Shown here piece after piece: positions 51,123-51,210 of a stretch of 51,210 nucleotides of DNA; the stretch's first letter is position 1; every line of letters starts with the position of its first letter. The DNA is from an uncultured Eubacteriales bacterium (lineage in GTDB: Bacteria > Bacillota > Clostridia > Oscillospirales > Oscillospiraceae). The notes beneath the pieces were generated by a model. That model did not search any database. It had not been told where the DNA came from and saw only the letters and a program-made list of their open reading frames with translations. The position numbers were made by a program, and so were the translations under genes. The stretch is from NCBI GenBank assembly GCA_900314485.1, contig OMVL01000018.1, positions 1 through 51,210 of the forward strand. Direction: 5' to 3'.

Positions 51123-51207
51123 GCACGAGTGGTGGAATTGGTAGACTCGCTGGCTTCAGGTGCCAGTGCTCTTTGCGGGCGTGCGGGTTCGACTCCCGCC
51201 TCGTGCA
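51123..51207 (+). tRNA. tRNA-Leu (CAG)
   Basis: This is an 85-base class II tRNA with acceptor GCACGAG/CTCGTGC, anticodon loop TTCAGGT (CAG) between CTGGC and GCCAG, a long variable arm (TGCTCTTTGCGGGCGT) and T-loop GTTCGACTC. It is complete; CCA is not encoded. Confidence 0.96.
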
Positions 51208-51210
51208 TTT

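Overview
The window looks like chromosomal DNA of a GC-rich, anaerobic gut-type clostridium (Bacillota, Clostridia, most likely Oscillospiraceae, close to Oscillibacter, Dysosmobacter or Flavonifractor). This rests on strong GGAGG ribosome sites, a bifunctional Rel next to RecJ and D-aminoacyl-tRNA deacylase, pyruvate formate-lyase with its activase, a TM1266-type hydrogenase-system regulator, DUF1540, surface proteins with Spy0128-type pilin domains, and a second GyrA/GyrB-like pair. The taxonomy is inferred from gene content; no marker gene such as 16S rRNA is present.

Layout. 1-174: distal end of a type I-C-like CRISPR array without cas genes. 395-1500: a DsbA/FrnE-like protein and small remnants. 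1613-6649: a very large surface protein that lacks its start and signal peptide. 7178-14487: carbon and nucleobase genes (AraC regulator, glycogen phosphorylase, LacI regulator, MATE exporter, uracil permease). 14626-19411: the minus-strand operon recJ-rel-dtd. 19614-20564: a nucleotidyltransferase. 20733-23292: a lone prophage tail-hub/fibre gene with an S74 chaperone, broken by one inserted base. 23367-26006: pflB and a DUF1540 mini-protein, then a MITE-like element.

26295-33351 is a tightly packed six-gene minus-strand operon: YfhO-like GT-C protein, polyprenyl-phosphate glycosyltransferase, VioA-like sugar aminotransferase, GtrA flippase, acyltransferase and dTDP-glucose 4,6-dehydratase. 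It diverges from a 1491-residue four-part protein (TagF-like, HAD, unknown middle, second TagF-like). I read the locus as one that makes and displays a polyol-phosphate surface polymer decorated with an acylated 4-amino-4,6-dideoxyhexose. This is the best candidate for a new system in the window.

38368-42119: a small protein, a CmpB-like membrane protein, pyrB fused to a PyrI-type zinc domain, a five-tRNA operon (Gly, Arg, His, Gln, Lys) and pflA. Palindromic elements built from pieces of the neighbouring tRNA 3' ends lie after tRNA-Arg and tRNA-Lys. 42180-47783: a transglutaminase-like lipoprotein and a type IIA topoisomerase pair, with REP-like palindromes beside them. 47977-51011: queH, a TM1266-type regulator, a D-2-hydroxyacid dehydrogenase and serC. 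The window ends with tRNA-Leu(CAG).

All calls come from reading the sequence; no database search or folding program was run. Start codons were moved from the longest open frame where a clear ribosome site favoured an internal start.
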